From contig JALQPE010002007.1 in assembly GCA_030407315.1 (NCBI GenBank), positions 28,434-92,433 of the forward strand: 64,000 nt of DNA, given 5' to 3'. Positions 63,300 through 64,000 of the stretch are shown here, in pieces. The stretch comes from Asparagopsis taxiformis (taxonomy: Eukaryota > Rhodophyta > Florideophyceae > Bonnemaisoniales > Bonnemaisoniaceae). The notes beneath the pieces were generated by a model. It was not told where the DNA came from and ran no database searches. It saw only the letters and a list, made by a program, of their open reading frames with translations. Within the stretch, counting starts at the first letter, position 1; each line of letters opens with the position of its first letter. The translations under genes and the position numbers were made by a program.

Positions 63300-64000
63300 C
63301 CGTCATCACTGGCAGCAGCATCGGTTGGGCCTTCTGACTGCGGTCCTTTGTACGTTTCCAAGTAATGGAACCATTCGTAGAACTGCAAAACGGAGCAGAA
63401 CACGATGCCGTGGCCACCGGGGCGCAACAGCTCGTCAAACACTTCGATGCTAGCCTGCATATCTTCTGCAGTTAGCCTGTCGTACGAAGAGTTGGAATCG
63501 TTCCTCTTACGACGAACATTGTAGGGCGGATCAGTCAGAATGAGCTGAACGTTGCCCGTGATGGGCACGTGTTCTCGGCTCTCGTCGGCACTGACCAAAT
63601 CTTCGAAAGGGACGTCGTACACCCGGCAATACTTACTCATTTTCGAAAGAAAGTCCTTTGCGAGAGCCTGCCCTTCACTTTCCTGCTCTTCTGTCGCATG
63701 GGGTGACGGTGACGTGGGAGACGGCCCTTGGGCAGTAAGACTGGTCTCCCAGGTCCAAGTTGAAGCCTGGTTGTGTGTCTTGTCGACGGAACCAAACCTC
63801 TCCCTCCTGTGTTGCGACGAGTGGGAGTGTCATCAACCGGCTTGGGGACCTTTTCTGCGTCCGCGGCTTGTGGTGCCGGGCGGAGGACAGCCATAACGTC
63901 TTCGTCGAGGGTGTCAAAGTGCGCTGGAAGCTTGTCCGGATTTCCGCTTGACAAGTATATTTCCAGCGCCCCCAGCGGTCGGACTCCGGCCAGGTGTACA
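63300..64000 (-). pseudogene. Second DNA methyltransferase, upstream fragment
   Basis: The catalytic part reads from ATG 63640 or from further upstream: MSKYCRVYDVPFEDL, then VQLILTDPPYNVRRKR (motif IV DPPYN, 63518-63532), SYDRLTAEDM, ELLRPGGHGIVFCS, EWFHYLE, up to ASDDG, where element B is inserted. The other half is at 50370-50803. Upstream of 63640 the same frame is open back to about 63830 (TWTWETSLTAQGPSP...). There the coding seems to come from another frame (LEIYLSSGNPDKLPAHFDTLDEDVMAVLRP) that runs off the window edge, so a further frame change or an intron is likely. Any ParB-like N-terminus would be beyond 64000. Confidence 0.75.

Noticed and set aside
1..64000. Bacterial or phage origin because of ParB and DNA methyltransferase
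   Set aside because: Chromoviruses, a SET domain, a CACTA-like transposase and the lack of operon spacing and ribosome-binding sites point to a nuclear genome. A bacterial or phage source for the domains long ago is still likely.

Overview
This is nuclear DNA of a microbial or algal eukaryote that is crowded with mobile elements. Signs of this are chromodomain Ty3/gypsy LTR retrotransposons with 5-bp target duplications, a SET-domain protein, a CACTA-type transposase of more than 1,200 residues, and the absence of operons or bacterial ribosome-binding sites. A red alga or another TE-rich alga or fungus is my guess; nothing in the window fixes the species. I found no tRNA, rRNA or convincing host housekeeping gene.

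Layout. (1) 1-4700: the 3' end of a Ty3/gypsy-like element (L) read on +, with a large antisense ORF (954-3791) and an inferred 3' LTR (3965-4700) that cuts into a gene on the - strand (to 5819). (2) 5.8-25 kb: a cluster of unusual chromatin/DNA-modification genes. These are a ParB-like + DNA methyltransferase + SET-domain gene on + (6333-10468, broken by a solo LTR with a perfect 5-bp target duplication and by frameshifts), a decayed ParB-like + 2OG-Fe(II) dioxygenase gene on - (11543-15171), an intact paralogue of it (16582-19842, 1086 aa), and an intact CACTA-superfamily transposase (21064-24867, 1267 aa). Four clusters of a palindromic inverted repeat (about 10.7, 15.4, 16.1 and 20.5-20.9 kb) bracket the dioxygenase genes and abut the transposase. 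(3) 25-29.2 kb: non-coding DNA with a foldback repeat, an ACTGTC/GACAGT repeat cluster and a relic gag-protease fragment. (4) 29238-50369: a perfect-register tandem array LTR-int-LTR-int-LTR-int-LTR of one Ty3/gypsy chromovirus (element A, - strand; 776-bp LTRs, period 6785-6786). All three internal copies carry the same disabling mutations. (5) 50370-50803 and 63300-64000: two halves of a second methyltransferase gene (- strand), split by element B. (6) 50804-63299: element B, a nearly complete 12.5-kb Ty3/gypsy element (687-bp LTRs, TSD CCGTC) with gag, pol, a chromodomain reading frame and, convergent to them, an antisense ORF homologous to the one in element L.

How it may work together. 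The ParB-like N-terminal module occurs with two different catalytic ends: a beta-class amino-methyltransferase (a writer of 6mA or 4mC) joined to a SET domain, and an HxD...H...R dioxygenase (a possible oxidiser or eraser of base methylation). Both lie near a transposase and repeated palindromes. I infer that this is, or derives from, a mobile-element family that carries its own DNA- and histone-modification toolkit. The LTR elements arrived later: three of them sit inside genes of this set. Array A was copied as DNA after it had died, most likely by unequal LTR-LTR exchange.
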